The notes: generated by a model from the sequence alone, not told the origin. 64,000 nucleotides of DNA from Eonycteris spelaea (GCA_003508835.1 PUFA01000209.1:2149001-2213000); one strand, 5' to 3'. Shown: positions 24,746 through 38,040, counted from the stretch's first letter. Translations and numbers: made by a program.

Positions 24746-26640
24746 TTGAAAGCATTGGCAAACCTTAACTCAGAGTTACCAATAGAATACACCATCATAG
24801 AGTGCAATGAAATTAATGCTAAACTGATAGCCAGCTTACTTTTAAAAGTTGAATGTGATCAGGTAAAACTCAAACTAGAATATATGAAGCTTGGAATTGG
24901 AAAAAATACCAAAAAAAAAAAAAAAAAAAAAAGGCTTAGCACCTTTGCCTCTGTCCTGGATACGATTGTGCACTTATATCTGTGAGGGGAAAGATCCGTC
25001 AATAATTGAAAATCTGTATGTGGCAGCGGAATTTCTGCAGAAGGCTGTGAACCAGAGTTGAATAGTAGTATTGTTTCCCTTAGTGCAGCAATCTCTCTCA
25101 CAGGAAACTCTTGAACCTTCCCTAGTTGATCACTAACTAAATTTTAGAGGGCCAGGGAAGAGTGTTGTTTACCAAGTGGAATAGGGATGGCCTCAGCAAC
25201 AGGACAACTGACTGCCACAATGAGGCAACCCTATTTCTCTTTCCTGCCTCATTTTGATGCACAACTCACGATAAGGAGATGTCTCTGTTTAGAAGCAAAT
25301 GGAAGCCCTTTCTCATTTACATGGTGTGCACTGGAAGAGTCAATTCTTAGTGACTTAATGGTCTCTGATTACCTTCACTTGCAGACCCCATTAATTATTT
25401 ATTGGTCGATGTGTCTGAATTTCAGCTTGAAGTGGCCAGTCTGGTGATTCAAATTGCAGACAAAATGTGACTTATTCTGGGATCTGTATGGTCTTTTCTA
25501 CCGTATTTACCATCATTGCCCCGTACGGTTGAAGGTGGTTGGGGCATCTTTAAGGGAGAGGTAACGTTCCCTTCTGGAAGTCACTGATCAATCTATTCTG
25601 TTTGAATTACATGTTTTGCAGTGTTGAATAGCTGCTCTCTTTTATTAATCAGTAGATTTTACATACAAAAATGATTTTTTAGCTTTTCTTGAAAAATAAA
25701 GCAGAAGACTTAGTAACATGGAGCTCTCATTCTTACATGACAGAAATCCGCTGGAATAGAGTGATGTGACTCCTTTTCAGATGGTTCGGTTTGCCAAGTC
25801 CCCACCACTGCTTTTTGTATTATATAGGCCCTGTTCAACTCATATAAGTCGCCTTACTGACCTTATAGACTTCTGATATTAATTAAGCCTCAGGTTTGGG
25901 CTTATTTAGCCTGTCCATTCCACTTTTACCCTCATTCTTGCAGGAATCCCTTTTCCAGAATGCTTACTGGTAGCCCAAGGCCTGCGCTTAAACTGCTCCT
26001 CCGATATAGAGAATATGGTAATTGTTGTAAAGCTTCTAAAAACCAAGTTCTATAGTCTGGGTGCAAATGGAACTAGTCCCTTTCCCATAAAACTATCATA
26101 GCTGTCATGGGTTTTCCCCAAGTAAACATCTCTGGTTTCTTCAACAGCTCCTCATGTGACTTGCTGCCTTCTTCCCTCACTAGTCTGGTATTGTTGGGTT
26201 TCTGTTCCTTTGATTAAACTTTCATGTATTAAAATCCCTAAAGCCCTACTAGTTCTATGAAATGTGGTTTAACTGGTGTGGAATATCCCAGCATGTTTCC
26301 AGTATGGTATCAAACTGCCAAGTGATCTTAGATAACTTTTAATATTTATGCTGTCAAAGCTATGTAGGGAACCAAACATCCAGACATTTTTCAACTGAAT
26401 GAAGATAAGTTCCGATTTTCAAAATCTAGGTAAGATCAATTAATTTTATTTTCCTTGCCGCTGTTAAGAACTTATACTTATAAATGGCCATTTTGTTAAA
26501 TTGTTCCCACAATAGGAAACTGCTTCTTATTTTGCTTTCTTGACCTTTATCTCCTTTCTTAGATTGTTGTGAAATGCTTACACAAGATTTATATCTACTG
26601 TGCCCAAGATAAGAAGCATTTGACATTTTTACAGAAGCCA
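24746..26640. other. PLA2G7 intron 1, unassigned; poly(A)22 at 24911-24932
   Basis: A 22-base A run follows an open stretch (readable: NLNSELPIEYTIIEC and AKLIASLLLKVECDQVKL). About 60-100 bases later another coding-like stretch (DPSIIENLYVAAEFLQKAV) ends in a stop. I do not recognise either. This could be a decayed processed pseudogene or chance. The rest of the block shows no coding structure or known repeat. Confidence 0.3.
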
Positions 26641-26997
26641 CTTAAAGGTTATACATTTGAGATAATGTCCAGACTAAGTTTCTCATAAGGTAGACAGAAC
26701 ATAATATCTAGTAAGTGTTTTTTTTTTCTCTTTCCTGGTTTCAATATTAACATGCATGAAATAGAAAAATTTTGCTGATGCCTTTAAAAGGAATCACATT
26801 TCTTAGATAGAGATGGAATCTCAGAGTAAAACCATACCATGAACCCATCCCTTTTTCAGTGCCCCTGGCAGGAGACCACTTAGCATTGTTTGAATCCTCC
26901 TCATGACAAAGAACACACTCTACATTGTGACCTGTACATCACAAATTGCCTAATTATTAAAAAGTTCTTCCTTATGTTGAACAATCATCTGCCTCCC

Positions 26998-27330
26998 TAT
27001 AGCCTGTTTCAGAATGAAATAATATTTATTCCTTATTAAACAAGGGTATGGTTTCACCTGCATCCCTTAGACCAGGTTTCTCAACCTCAACGTTATTGAC
27101 GTTTGGGGCTAGATATTTCCATGTCATGGCGGCTGTCCTGTGCATTGTAGGATATTTAGCACCAGATACCAGTAACATTCCACTCCGAGTTGTGACAACC
27201 AAAAAATGTCTCCAGACATCTCCAGATCTCTTCTGATTGAGAATCAATACTACAAGATGATGTTCTAGCTGCCTTTAGCCTGTTTCAGAATGAAGTAAAT
27301 ATTGTCTCCTTTTCAAGCAAAGGTATAGTT
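26998..27330 (-). repeat. MER5A hAT relic flanked by a ~60-bp direct duplication
   Basis: 27072-27243 is a reverse-complement MER5A: ccaggtttctcaacctcaac at one end, ctgtcctgtgcattgtagga, and gtctccagacatctccagat near the other. Both sides carry copies of agcctgtttcagaatgaa (27001-27056 and 27275-27330), far longer than the 8-bp hAT target duplication. Confidence 0.75.
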
Positions 27331-27764
27331 GTTTTAAAAATATTGCTTATGGAAAACTATATGAGGTCACCCTCATTTAATTATGAGTAGGAGTTTCCAC
27401 TAGTTCCTGAGCAGGGAAGGAAATGAGTATAAAATTACAGAGATCTGAGCTTTCAGAGTTATACTTTTCTGTAATTTTCGGATTTTTAAACAATGAATAT
27501 GTAACACATAAAATAACAACAAAAGATACTACAATAATAAAGTAATAATGAACTGCTTATAAATCAGGGCTGGAAGATTGACAACGTCCTATTTTCATCC
27601 TATTGTAAAATATCCAAAGCAGATTTTATGTTCTTAATCATTCAGTTTGGTATTGGGTCAATTTTGAGATTTTGAAAATCACTTTCTTTTACTTCAGTTG
27701 AAAGTAAATTGGTCTGTTATTTGCTCTCTGGTTTCATTCTATAACTTTAGATGCTCTGTATTAG

Positions 27765-28230
27765 TTTTCTATTGCTGCTGTAACAATTTATCACAAATGG
27801 CTTAAGAAAACACGAATTTATTATCTTACAGTTCTATAGGTCAGAGGTCTAATAGAGAAGTCTCACTGGGCTAAAATCAGGCTTTTTAGGGCTGCGTTTG
27901 TTTCTGGGTGCTCTGTCTCCTTGCTTTTTCCAGATTCTAGAGGCCACCCACATTCTTTAGTTTATGGCCGCCTTCCTCCACTTCAAAATCAGCCATGGTG
28001 GATTGAGTTCTCACATGTAATCACTCTGACTTCCTCTTCTGCCTCTCTCTTCCACTTTTAAGGACCTTTGTGATTACTGTTGGGCCTGCCCGGGTATTCC
28101 CAAATAATCTCCCTATTTTAAAGTCAACTAATTATCAACCATAATTCCCCTTTGCCATTCACAGGTACTGGGGATTAGGGTGTGGACATTTGGGAGGTGG
28201 GGTGGTAACATTATTCTGGTTGCCATATAC
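27765..28230 (-). repeat. LTR relic (ERVL/MaLR-like)
   Basis: The plus strand begins tgtattagttttctattgctg and contains ttccacttttaaggaccttt and a terminal attattctggttgccata, the reverse complement of a common mammalian solo LTR. The exact family name is not certain. No internal retroviral sequence accompanies it. Confidence 0.6.
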
Positions 28231-28239
28231 TCTGAAAAA

Positions 28240-29100
28240 AATATATTTCTTCCTTATTAAACAGAAAGAAAAATTGACAAAGATAGAGCACTGATACTTA
28301 TGAAAGAGCATTTTCTTTCTCTTTACCAATAAAAGAAGAGTTAAGGCACTTGCCCTAATCTGTTGCCAAGACTGGGTTTTACTCTGATTTATTAATTAAC
28401 TTTTGATTCAAATTCTCAACTTGAGAATGGACATTTTACTTATTGTTTTGGTCTGTCTTTTATTCCAAAAGGGATATGATGCCTGGTGAGAATTTAACAG
28501 TGACAGACAAATAGGGGAAAATAGGAATAGCAGAGGTCATGGTAGTATATACGGAGATCTCAGCTGAGATTTGAAGAACAAGTAGGGAACTGTGGTTTCA
28601 GTGGTAGATAGAAAGTTCACAGAAGAAAAGCAACAAGATGATATCAGCTTTTAAATGTATTTGAATAGGATACATTCTTTAAGCTCTCATTTAAAGGTCT
28701 TTGTCTGCCAAGATGATATTTTACCTAGAGGACAAGGAGCCAAAATTGAAGAAAATGATTTTCAGGATTTACTATTTAAAACATTATTGATTGTTTAATG
28801 TAAATAGTCTCATAAATTTAAATTTTTAAAAAAGAAAAATAGAGAGAAGGATAAAACATTATCTTTAGTTTCTAACTATACAGATTGAACTCTCCAAAGA
28901 AGATAAACTTTGTAAATATGTTATTTCTTTATATTTATTTTGTTTCTTCTTGTTTTTGCTCCTTTTTCTCCTTCTCTTTTCTCTTTTCTTTTATGTATCT
29001 GGGATCACGGATAATTCTTATAAAGCTCTATACAACATTTTACTTAATATTAAACATAAACATTTTTCATGGTCATACAAACTCTTCTTAAACATACCCT
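28240..29100. other. No feature recognised
   Basis: AT-rich intronic DNA with a TTTCTC-rich patch near 28930-28990. No coding or repeat call. Confidence 0.45.
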
Positions 29101-29109
29101 TAAATATCA

Positions 29110-30030
29110 TTTAAAAATTATTTCTTGTTAGTAAAGCAATACATTTTATTGGAAGATATGCAAAACATGGGGAGAAAACACCCATAATTCGAACACCCTT
29201 GTTATATTGTCTTTTTAGTGTGAATTTTGTATGAATTTCTATATGGCAATTTTATATTCATTTTACAATTAGAATTACATTGTAAACAGTTTCCTAAGTT
29301 ACCAAAAATTATTTTGTAAAAATCATGTTAATAACTGATTAAAATCCCACTGGTGATATTCTCTTATTGTTCAACATCTATAAGGTTTCCATGTGTGTGT
29401 GTGTATGTTGTGTGTGTTGGCTTTTATAAAAACAGTAGAAATAAACACTGTAATGCATTATAGTTTTAGAGTTTTATCTCCTTGTGTAGAAGATGTTTTT
29501 GTGTGCTGATCTCAGAAATGTGTAAAGGTCAAAGGATATGATTAATTAAAGTATTGCCAGATTGCCTTCCAAAAAATTAGCGTGCCTATTTATACTCCAC
29601 TAGAATTATTGACTTTGCTTTAGTAAATTTTGCACAGTTAAAGAATAGGTAAGTCCTATGTTCCTAGAGTTTGGATTACCAGTTATTGCTCTGTCTGACC
29701 AGTTAAAAAATGTTGTATTGACTGGTGATGGTGGTAATGGGTTTTCATACATTATGATACTGAAGACTGCTGTGTCAAGGGTTTTATTGTTGTCACCTTT
29801 GATTCTCCAGTTCTAAATGTTCAAAGTAAAGAAGAGACTTTTCAGGGACTTGGTTTTCAAATATAAATACATTTCTAGCTAACTCATATTTCAAGATTGA
29901 GAAAAAGCATTTCCTAGTTTTTATTATATTCTAAGCTCTTTGTTAAATGGTAATAATAAAAAGACAAACGAGATCATTCCCTTTCCTGAAGGAGCTCATG
30001 GGCTATTGAGCAAAGCAATTCTGTGAGCAG
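29110..30030 (-). repeat. LINE-derived 3' UTR-like repeat and L2 piece
   Basis: 29110-29650 resembles a common LINE 3' UTR-type repeat (gatatgcaaaacatggggag, gcaattttatattcatttta, ttgccagattgccttccaaa). 29910-30030 looks like reverse L2 (tttcctgaaggagctcatgg). Low family resolution. Confidence 0.45.
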
Positions 30031-30039
30031 ACAATTGCA

Positions 30040-30640
30040 GTAGAGGGTGAAAAGCACCCAAGTGGAATGGGGCTGTCAGAGTAAAGAGGTGGCAGCCTTC
30101 TGTGCTGCTAGTGGCCCATGGCCTGACTGTACCAGACAAGTGAGCCTCTGCTCACTGAGGTGGGACGTGCTTTCTCCTTTGGTGTCCTTGAGGAGCCAGG
30201 CCCAGAAAGACTCTTTTCCTGGCTTCAGAGAAACTTTGGTGATGATGGTCCACTGCTTTGAACACAGCTGTCTCGTGCCATCAGCTGTTGACAGTCCTGG
30301 CATATCTTTTCATCTTGCAAATCACACCAGAAGCAAAGAAAAAGGCAGTGCATTTTGTGGTGCTGGGAAGGATGGAGAGAAGAGAGAGATCCCATTTGGA
30401 TCCTTTTATCACTCAGTAGACCAGGGCAAAAGGAGGAAGATTTGCCATCTAGTCCTGCCCAAGACAAAGGGACTGTATGATCTCAGGCAGGTTGCATAGC
30501 CTTCCTGTTTCATTGATCTTCATCCCTCAAACTGATAAATGGAGGTGCTAAATTTGCATCTTTTAAATGCTCACTAGACCTTTATTTCTATTAAATTTTG
30601 TAAATAATCTGTTATAACATTCACTATGATTATTTGAAAG
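30040..30640. other. No gene; unassigned intronic DNA
   Basis: A 150-codon plus ORF (30047-30499) lies here, but it has no recognisable domain and overlaps antisense ORFs of similar quality. 30640-30770 is an L2 3'-like piece. Confidence 0.4.
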
Positions 30641-30889
30641 TCTCTTTCTCTGCTGGGAATTTTGAAGATAAAAATCACATCTATTTTAAAAATCTTATCA
30701 TCCCAAATATAGTGACTGACACATAGGTACTCTTAAGATTGAATAAATGAAAACATGAATAAATGAATGAATGGATCCACCAATCATTAAATTATTTAGA
30801 GGATTATTACTTTGAGGATGAGATCAGATAACGCATATGATAAGGTGGTGAAAAAACTCCTCGCAAACAGTACCCATGTTGTTTAATCG

Positions 30890-31080
30890 CAGTAATCTCC
30901 AAACACTATATTTGGGGGTTGGCAGTGTCAGAATCCCTAGAGAGCTAAGATGCAGATGCTGGGAACTGCTTTATGAAGATTCTGAGTCATTAAGTCCTGG
31001 GACTCAAGAATCAATGTGTCCAAAGTTCCCCCAAGTGTTTTTGTCGCTTGCGTGAGATCAGATTGGAAACCTGAGTGTGC
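30890..31080 (+). repeat. Possible MER-type hAT relic
   Basis: gtcagaatccctagagagct with agatgctgggaactgcttta and attctgagtcattaagtcct resembles a MER element with terminal decay. Weak. Confidence 0.35.
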
Positions 31081-31724
31081 CTTTTCACCCGGCCTTAATT
31101 CCACTCTGATGACCAAAGGTGATGGCCTTGGCATTGGTTTGGTAGGAATCATGGGGAAGGAAGAGTACCCCAGTCCTTCTTGGAGGACTTGGAGAAGCCC
31201 TGTCAGAAACTGGCTGTCTCTCATTCTTCCTGAGGTTAATGACAGGGAATGTGTGATGAATACCAAGGAGCTATGGGCAAGCTGAACTTCTTTGGGTCAG
31301 TGTTCCTAAAAATTGCTGTTTGATCCCTTTATGTATTTCATTTTGTCTTCCATTTTTCCTTGTCTTCATCGTGAGTGATTTTCCAGTCATAAGCTGTATG
31401 TATCAGGGGTGGAATTTTCTAAAGGCCTGTGCTCATGACCCTGTAAACACTTTCTGTCGATGATGTTATTTGATGAAAAACCTAGTTGTGACAGTGTAAC
31501 AGAGGAGTAGTGGTGGAAGCTGGTAAGCAAGTAGCCTGACTTTAGTTCAACTTCTTCTATTGCAATTCAGTAGCTATTTCCCTGGATTCATACACAATAC
31601 TCTGCAGTGTCCAACCATTTTAGCATGTTGCTCCAAATTTATATTAGAACAAAAAACAATGAGACTGTCTCATCTCTTTGGAGAACAATTTCTAACTCTT
31701 GTTATTGTTCTTGTTGTTATTGTT

Positions 31725-32225
31725 TCTACATAATTTTTAAATTAAATTTATTGGGGCGACATTGGTTAATAAAATTATACAGATTTCAAGTGTACAATTC
31801 AATAATACATCACATGTATATTGCATTGTGTGTTCACCACCCAATGTTAAATTTCCTTCCATCACCCTATGTTTCACCTCCTTTACCCTTATTTGTCTAT
31901 CTCCAACTCCCCTTCCCTCTAGTAACCACTAAATTATTGTCTGTGTCTATGAGTCTCTGTTTTGTTTGTTTGTTGTTTTCAGTTTTATATGCCACATATG
32001 TGTGAAATCATATGGTTCTCAATTTTTCTGACTTATTTCACTTAGCATGATAATCTCTAGATCTATCCATGTTGCCACAAATGGCAGCATTTCATCTCTT
32101 CTTATGGCTGTGTAATATTTTATTGCCTATATATACCACATCTTCTATATCCAATCATCTCTCGAATTCTTTGGTTGTTCCATGTCCTGGCCACCATGAA
32201 TAAGTCTTTGTTATGTCATCTTCTC
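31725..32225 (-). repeat. L1 3' end, lineage-type
   Basis: Contains attggggcgacattggttaa, tttcaagtgtacaattcaat and gcattgtgtgttcaccaccc, then ttatggctgtgtaatatttt, in reverse-complement L1 3' order. I associate this 3' UTR type with bats; that is memory, not a search. Confidence 0.8.
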
Positions 32226-32278
32226 AATCCAGGGAGTTCCCGAACACTTTAGCATCACTAAAATAATCTAAAATAATT

Positions 32279-32416
32279 TCTTCTTCTTCTTCTTCGTCTC
32301 CGTCTCCGTCTCCTCCTCCTCCTCCTTCTTCTTCTCCTTCTCCTTCTCCTCCTCCTCCTGCTTCTCCTCCTCCTCTCTCCTCTTCTCCTCCTCTCCTCCT
32401 CTCCTCCTCCTCCTCC
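32279..32416. repeat. (TTC/CTC)n pyrimidine microsatellite
   Basis: About 138 bases of TTC, CTC and CTCCT units with no purine runs on the plus strand. Mirror-type triplex potential. Confidence 0.92.
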
Positions 32417-32474
32417 GAAATTTAGAAGGTTATAGTTTTAGACTACTCAGGAATTGCTGCACAATGTTGGTATG

Positions 32475-32690
32475 TTGTGGTTAAAAGTCAGTACTCAGAC
32501 ATTCTGGGTTTAAGCCCTGCCTCCAGTAAATGTAGCTGTATGATTGGGTCAAGTCAATTAAACTCTCCTTGTTTCAATTTCCGCATCAGTGGAATGGGAA
32601 TAATTAAACCTTCCTCACATATTGTTTTGGTCACAATTGAATAAAGATAACGTGTGACACATAAGAAGGCTTCAAGTGTCAGCAGTGTTC
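32475..32690 (+). repeat. MIR SINE, well preserved
   Basis: ttgtggttaaaagtcagtac, gggtttaagccctgcctcca, ttgggtcaagtcaattaaac, tcaatttccgcatcagtgga and tgacacataagaaggcttca follow the MIR consensus order. Confidence 0.85.
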
Positions 32691-33369
32691 ATTTAGTGAA
32701 CAAACTCTTTTGAGCAACTCCTAAGTGCCATTTTAAAATAAAAGACATATTATATTACCATGTACTCATATGAAAAGATATCTAAAACATTATAATATTA
32801 AAAATGTAAGTGGAAAAATGTAAGTAGTATGAAGTTTTATAAATAAAAAATTTAAAACTATATGTTTATATATGTATATGTATATTTACATATCTGAGTG
32901 TGTTTGTGTGTGTATTGTATTCAAGCATAGAAATACATGTGGAAAGAATCTGTTAGCAAGTAATTATCAGTGAAGAGACAACTCAATTTTTATTTTCTTA
33001 CTATCATGTTTAAATTTTTGAAATCATAATTGACTTTATAATAAAATTAAAAGTAGTAGTGAAGTAAGATAAAATATAATCAACTAAAATTTTAAATAAT
33101 ATAAGGAGTTAAACTATACATATCTTTTTCTGATGAAGAAATATATAGAATAAGAGAATGCAATCATTGTATAAGTAGCCCAAGAAGCTTAGAGCTCGTG
33201 ACAATTTTCCTAGCAACTTATCTGGATTTTTACAACCTATGTGATAAGAGCTGACCTTATTACATCTCTATCTCTTCTGAAAACGTTCTTTTTGAATTCC
33301 CATTTCCCTGAGGATTTATACCATATAATTTAAGAATTTGTTAATGTCCTTGCAATTTGCTATCTACTT

Positions 33370-33905
33370 GTATTATATGTGCTAGTCTTATCTCAGAAAC
33401 CCCATGATAAGCTCTTTTAGAGTAAGGATGTATCAAATTCTCCAGTATTTCCAAAACAGTTGACATAGCAGAGGGTAATGTAGTATTTGCTTAATAAATA
33501 CCCATTGAATGAATGGCTGAAGATGTGATATTAGTCAGATTAAGCCTTGCTGTGCTGCAATAATGCAATAAGAGCTTAACCTGGAGATTTCAGTGGCTTC
33601 ACACAATATATGGGCTTTCTCATGAAAGGCCATATGAATTAGCAGGGGCTCTTCTCTATTTAGTGACTAAAGGTCCAGGCTTCCTCCATCTTGAGACCAC
33701 ATGCGGCTTCTAAATTTGCAGCATCAGGGAAAGGAAAGGATGGAGAAGACAATACTGACTCTTAAGTGTCATAGACCAACCACTTCCCTTCTAATTCCCG
33801 TTTATCAGAAATCAGCTCCATGACCCTGTTCAGCCACAAAGAAGGACAGGAAAAGTAGGGGAGCACATACAGACTCAGGAGCACTAGTTATCTGTGCCAC
33901 ATGTT
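33370..33905. repeat. L2 3' end plus unassigned old repeat
   Basis: 33370-33520 is L2 3'-like on plus (tgcttaataaatacccattg). 33520-33905 has the layout of an old hAT or ERVL repeat (gccttgctgtgctgcaataa, tcagtggcttcacacaatat) that I cannot name. Confidence 0.45.
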
Positions 33906-34044
33906 TACATCTCCTTGCACAATAACTATACCAACTAGTTAGTACCCCATTGGTATCAGTGAGCCCAATACTCACATGGATTATTAAACTTGGCTCAGTC
34001 TATGTTAGTAAGCTTTTGAATTGGAAACTCTTAGGATTTGGAAT

Positions 34045-35110
34045 TCATTCACTGAACAGGCATTGATTGGTGCTTCCTGTGTGATGGTACTATTCTAGGT
34101 CATGGGAATACAGCAGGGGGAAAAAATAGTCAAAATGCCCTATACTCACAGCATTGACTTTCTAGTAGAGGAAGATGAACAATTAACAAATAATGCTTAG
34201 AGACAATTAATTGGTGATAAATATTACAGAAAAAATGAAGTGTGTTGGGGGTGGGGAGGTAGGACATAGATAAGTGTGGAAAAGGTTGTTGGATTGTAAT
34301 TTTAAATTGACCAGGAAAGCCCTTACTGAGAAGGTTGCAAGGAAGCAAAAACCTAGGAGTGAGGGAGCCAGTCACTTGGGTATCAGGGCAAAGAACCTTC
34401 CTGGAAGAGGAGACACATCTAACAATCCCAAAGAAGGGCGGGGAGTATCTGATATATTTGGTGAATGGCAAGCAAGCAAGTGTGGTTGCCATGATTATGT
34501 GAGAGTGGCTGGGGGTAGGATTGAGAGTCTGTTGAATAAAGACTATGTAGAGCCTTGTAGGTGACTTTATGGTCTGTGACTTATGGTCTTTGTCATATAA
34601 AGGCAGTTGGAGATTTGGGGCAGAGGAGCGACATGATTAGCCTCATTACTATTTGGAATAGACTATAGGGATAAGGCTGAAAGCAGGGAGACCAGTTCAA
34701 GGTTATTGCCAAAGTTCAAGTGAAAGATAGTGATGGCCTGGTCCATTTCCAACACCCAAAAAGTTGAGGCAAGAAATTTTAAAGGGGAAAGGTAATGCAC
34801 AAATACGAGATAGCTTTTTATTATTAAGATATTAGGGTGAGCCCAGTTGGAATACCATGTATTATTACCATGAGTTCTGTGTTCTATTTCTTGGACTACA
34901 GACACTCTTACATGAATTCTACAAATATTTATTCAACACTAACAGATGCCAGGCCCTCTGTTAGGCACGGGGGACAATAAAGAAGACTTGACTTCTGCCT
35001 TTGGGGAGCTCTCAGTGTAGTGGAATTATAGGATAACCAAAATTATAACCACAGTTGTAGCAAAATGATCATTTTATAATTATGATGGAAATATTAGTCA
35101 AAACTTATTC
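34045..35110 (-). repeat. L2 LINE fragments, minus strand
   Basis: Long reverse-complement L2 run: tgatggtactattctaggtc, agtatctgatatatttggtg, gtagagccttgtaggtgact, gcgacatgattagcctcatt, gggagaccagttcaaggtta. A second piece at 34915-35110 (caacactaacagatgccagg). ORFs here are chance. Confidence 0.75.
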
Positions 35111-35502
35111 AGTGTTTACTGTGTGCTAGACATACCTATGGATATTATTATGATTATGATATATAATTGTTATAATTATTATATTTTGATGCTATTCTTT
35201 ATGACCAAACTAGACTGCTACAAGATTAGAGAACTCGTTACCAAGAGCCCAATACAACAGACTAAAAGTGTTATTTCTATGCCCTACAGACCAGATTTCC
35301 AAGGATCTTGCCACCTTCGTGCCTTTCAGAAAATGCATGTTCCATTTTTGTCAAGTCTTCTTTCCTTATAACACGTAAAATCATGTTACTAGTACCTAAT
35401 ATCATTGATTTGTCTGACTATTTAAGTCTTTATCCATGTTTTTTTTTCTTTTAATAATCTTCTTGAAGAAGATTAATCTGAAACCACTGCTCAGCTCCCA
35501 AG

Positions 35503-35611
35503 ATGTTGCCTCCCAAATTGCATGCATTTTTCTGCCTCTGCAGCTGCCTCGCACTGGTTCATACTTTTGACTGGCAAGACCTAAATCCTGTTACACATAT
35601 TAAATCATCAG
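35503..35611 (+). CDS. PLA2G7: PLA2G7 exon 2: start codon and signal peptide
   Basis: The acceptor AG at 35470-35471 follows a T-rich tract. The untranslated part attaatctgaaaccactgct leads to ATG at 35503, in a good context (CCCAAGATG). It codes MLPPKLHAFFCLCSCLALVH, a short basic N-region and hydrophobic core ending near TF, a typical secretion signal, followed by DWQDLNPVTHIKSS. Donor GTAAGA at 35612. Ends in phase 1. No lesion; this exon alone would look functional. Confidence 0.93.
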
Positions 35612-36439
35612 GTAAGAGACATATTTGTTCAAGCAATTTAGGGTCTGAGGATCCAGAGGGAAAGAACCTTTTCTATCTAGTGACAGGGAGAAGTAGGCAC
35701 TAAAGAGCTCCAGATGAGAATGGATTGCATTACCTGCTCTTTCTTACCCTGTGGTGGGAGGGAAGGAGAGGAGAGGAAGGCCTAGACAAGCCCGGAGGTG
35801 GTGGCCAGAGTGGAACAGCCATCAATAGTCAGATACATCTACCATCGCTGAGAAGGTAGATGTTTATTGCAAAGAGATTGCTTGGAGCTTTGTGAACTCC
35901 TCCTAATCCCAGAGAGTTGTGATTTATGAACTTTTCTATCCTCTCTCCTCAGGCGAGCAGTGTAGGTGACTTCTGAATGGTGTCATACTGTCTATACACA
36001 CAGACCTGTGCACCTTGATAAATATGGTCCCTTTGGATCTAGTTATTCAGTCTCGATGAGTAACTCATTACTGTAGCATTTACGAAAGACCTTTCATAAC
36101 CTAGCACCTTATAATTTTTACCCTACTTCATCAGTAGGAGAGGGATTCTGTCTTAGATCTAATCTACACTTGCATAAGAAAATGACAAAATATCTCACAT
36201 GTCCATTAATTCAACTGAGTCATCAGTGATACACTGGTTACTAAGCCAAAGATTTCACAATCAGGTTCAAGGCTTGCAGCCTAATTAAATTAATTGTTCA
36301 TTATCTTTTGCATGATAGAAAACAAGTAATATTTTACATGATGAGCAAATTATCAATGAGGAGACATTAACATCACACACTTTTTATTGGCACAGGGTGA
36401 GAGTTTCATCTCTTATTTCCCTGATGTTTGAAAATTACT

Positions 36440-36545
36440 GGAAAGCTGTCATTGGACTGGCAGAAACTTGAGGACAGGGGCACTGCTTCATTCGTCTTTG
36501 TAGTTCCAGCATTGGGCCTCATACCCTACTCATTCCAAATGCTCA
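36440..36545 (+). repeat. L2 3' fragment
   Basis: aacttgaggacaggggcact, then tcgtctttgtagttccagca, an L2 3' motif. 35705-36440 and 36550-37820 show nothing recognised apart from AT-rich intron DNA. Confidence 0.6.
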
Positions 36546-37819
36546 AAAATGAATGCATATTTTTTAACTATTAGAAATAATTTATTAAATAAAAGATTAA
36601 ACTAAAAGGTGATTATATTCTTCTTGCTAAATGAATACATAGAAAATATGATTATGCAGGTAAAAGATTTATAAATATGTATTTAGAGATAGCTTACTAG
36701 CTACTGGAGGACATAAAGCCATACATAGAATGTAATGTTTCTAGCATGTATACTTTCCATCTCCAAACCCAGGAATAAATATCAGGAATACTTGACAAAA
36801 TGAATTCCACCCAGAAATATTAGAAAATTAATAACATGCTGAGTATTTCAATGCTTTTATGAAAATAAAGTTGAAGAAAAATAGGAAGTGACATAAGTTC
36901 TGAACTACAAAATTTTATTATCTAGAGAGTGGCCATTCAACCTGACAAGCCTCTTACCTGCCTCTTCCATCAGGATGAATCCTGATAGATGGTCAGAGGA
37001 CGGGAAATCCAGGACCATGACTGCATTAGCCTTCAGCTAGTTAGTCTTTTCTGCAGCTCCCCTGGCTAGTCGCCAGGGCCCTGTAGGTCTACACCCAAAC
37101 CTGGGCCAGTTCAGAATTTCTTAAGACCTTCTCAGGGTTTGGGGTTCCTGGAGAAACTGGGCTTCTAGCTCCACCTTGACCTGTGGTTCCTGAATGCTGA
37201 GTGAGGAGGCTTTTCTGTCAAGCATGTTTTAGAAAGCCAGGACATGCCTCGATTATTGGAAAAGGTTACCACAAGTGGAATTGAAATCTCACAAGGGGAA
37301 CCTTGTGCAACTTGGAACCCTTCCATGGCTCTAGAACTGAACTCCTAGTTCCAGAAGTCGTGCTTTCAAGGCAGCTGTGGGTTCTCTGGGCTGCTCACCA
37401 AACTCTGAACAGAGTCCTCCCTCCCCCCAACCCCTGCACAGTCACACACCATGGCTGCCTGTGGGAAAGGGCACAGCAGAACACAAGGTGCTCCTTACAG
37501 AAACAAAAGGCAGGTATAGACTCCTCTACTGTCCCTACTCCCCTACTGGACTTGATGTATCTTCGTCATACCACAAAGTATGGCTCAGTAGACAATCTTA
37601 AATGGGAGAGAAAGAGACTTTTCTAATTCAAAATAGACCCTAAAATGTTAGCGTTACATGTAAAAGTATGGTTGTTTTTTACTTTGATCTCTGAGGAAAT
37701 GCCCTGGGTTGAATCTGCCTGAAGGGAAAATGATATGGTTTAGTTTAGCTCAGCTAAAAACTCCTCTAAGGGCTTAAATTTGGGTAACCAGAGTTAACTA
37801 ACTCCAGATAAGGGACAAA

Positions 37820-38040
37820 TAACATCAGTTGTCTACCTGTTACATGTTATGTTCCATGAGGTACTTGACATATGTATCACAGCATCCTTACAACTGTCCT
37901 ACAGGCTGGTCTAGTGCTTTTATCCTCACTTTACAAATAAGGGTAAGAGAGAGGAGTAAATTGCTTAGCCCTGTGGTGCTAACAAGAGGAACAGTTGAAA
38001 TCCAAAATAGGATCACTTGGCTCCAAGATCCAGGATCCAT
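37820..38040 (-). repeat. MIR relic
   Basis: atgaggtacttgacatatgt, catccttacaactgtcctac and actttacaaataagggtaag in reverse MIR order. 38040-38740 is unassigned. Confidence 0.5.

Noticed and set aside
30047..30499. 150-codon plus ORF
   Set aside because: No recognised domain, no splice-site support, and equally long antisense ORFs overlap it.
35503..35703. PLA2G7 exon 2 read through as a 66-residue stand-alone secreted peptide
   Set aside because: The open frame simply continues past the GTAAGA donor at 35612 into intron; spliced reading fits the family.
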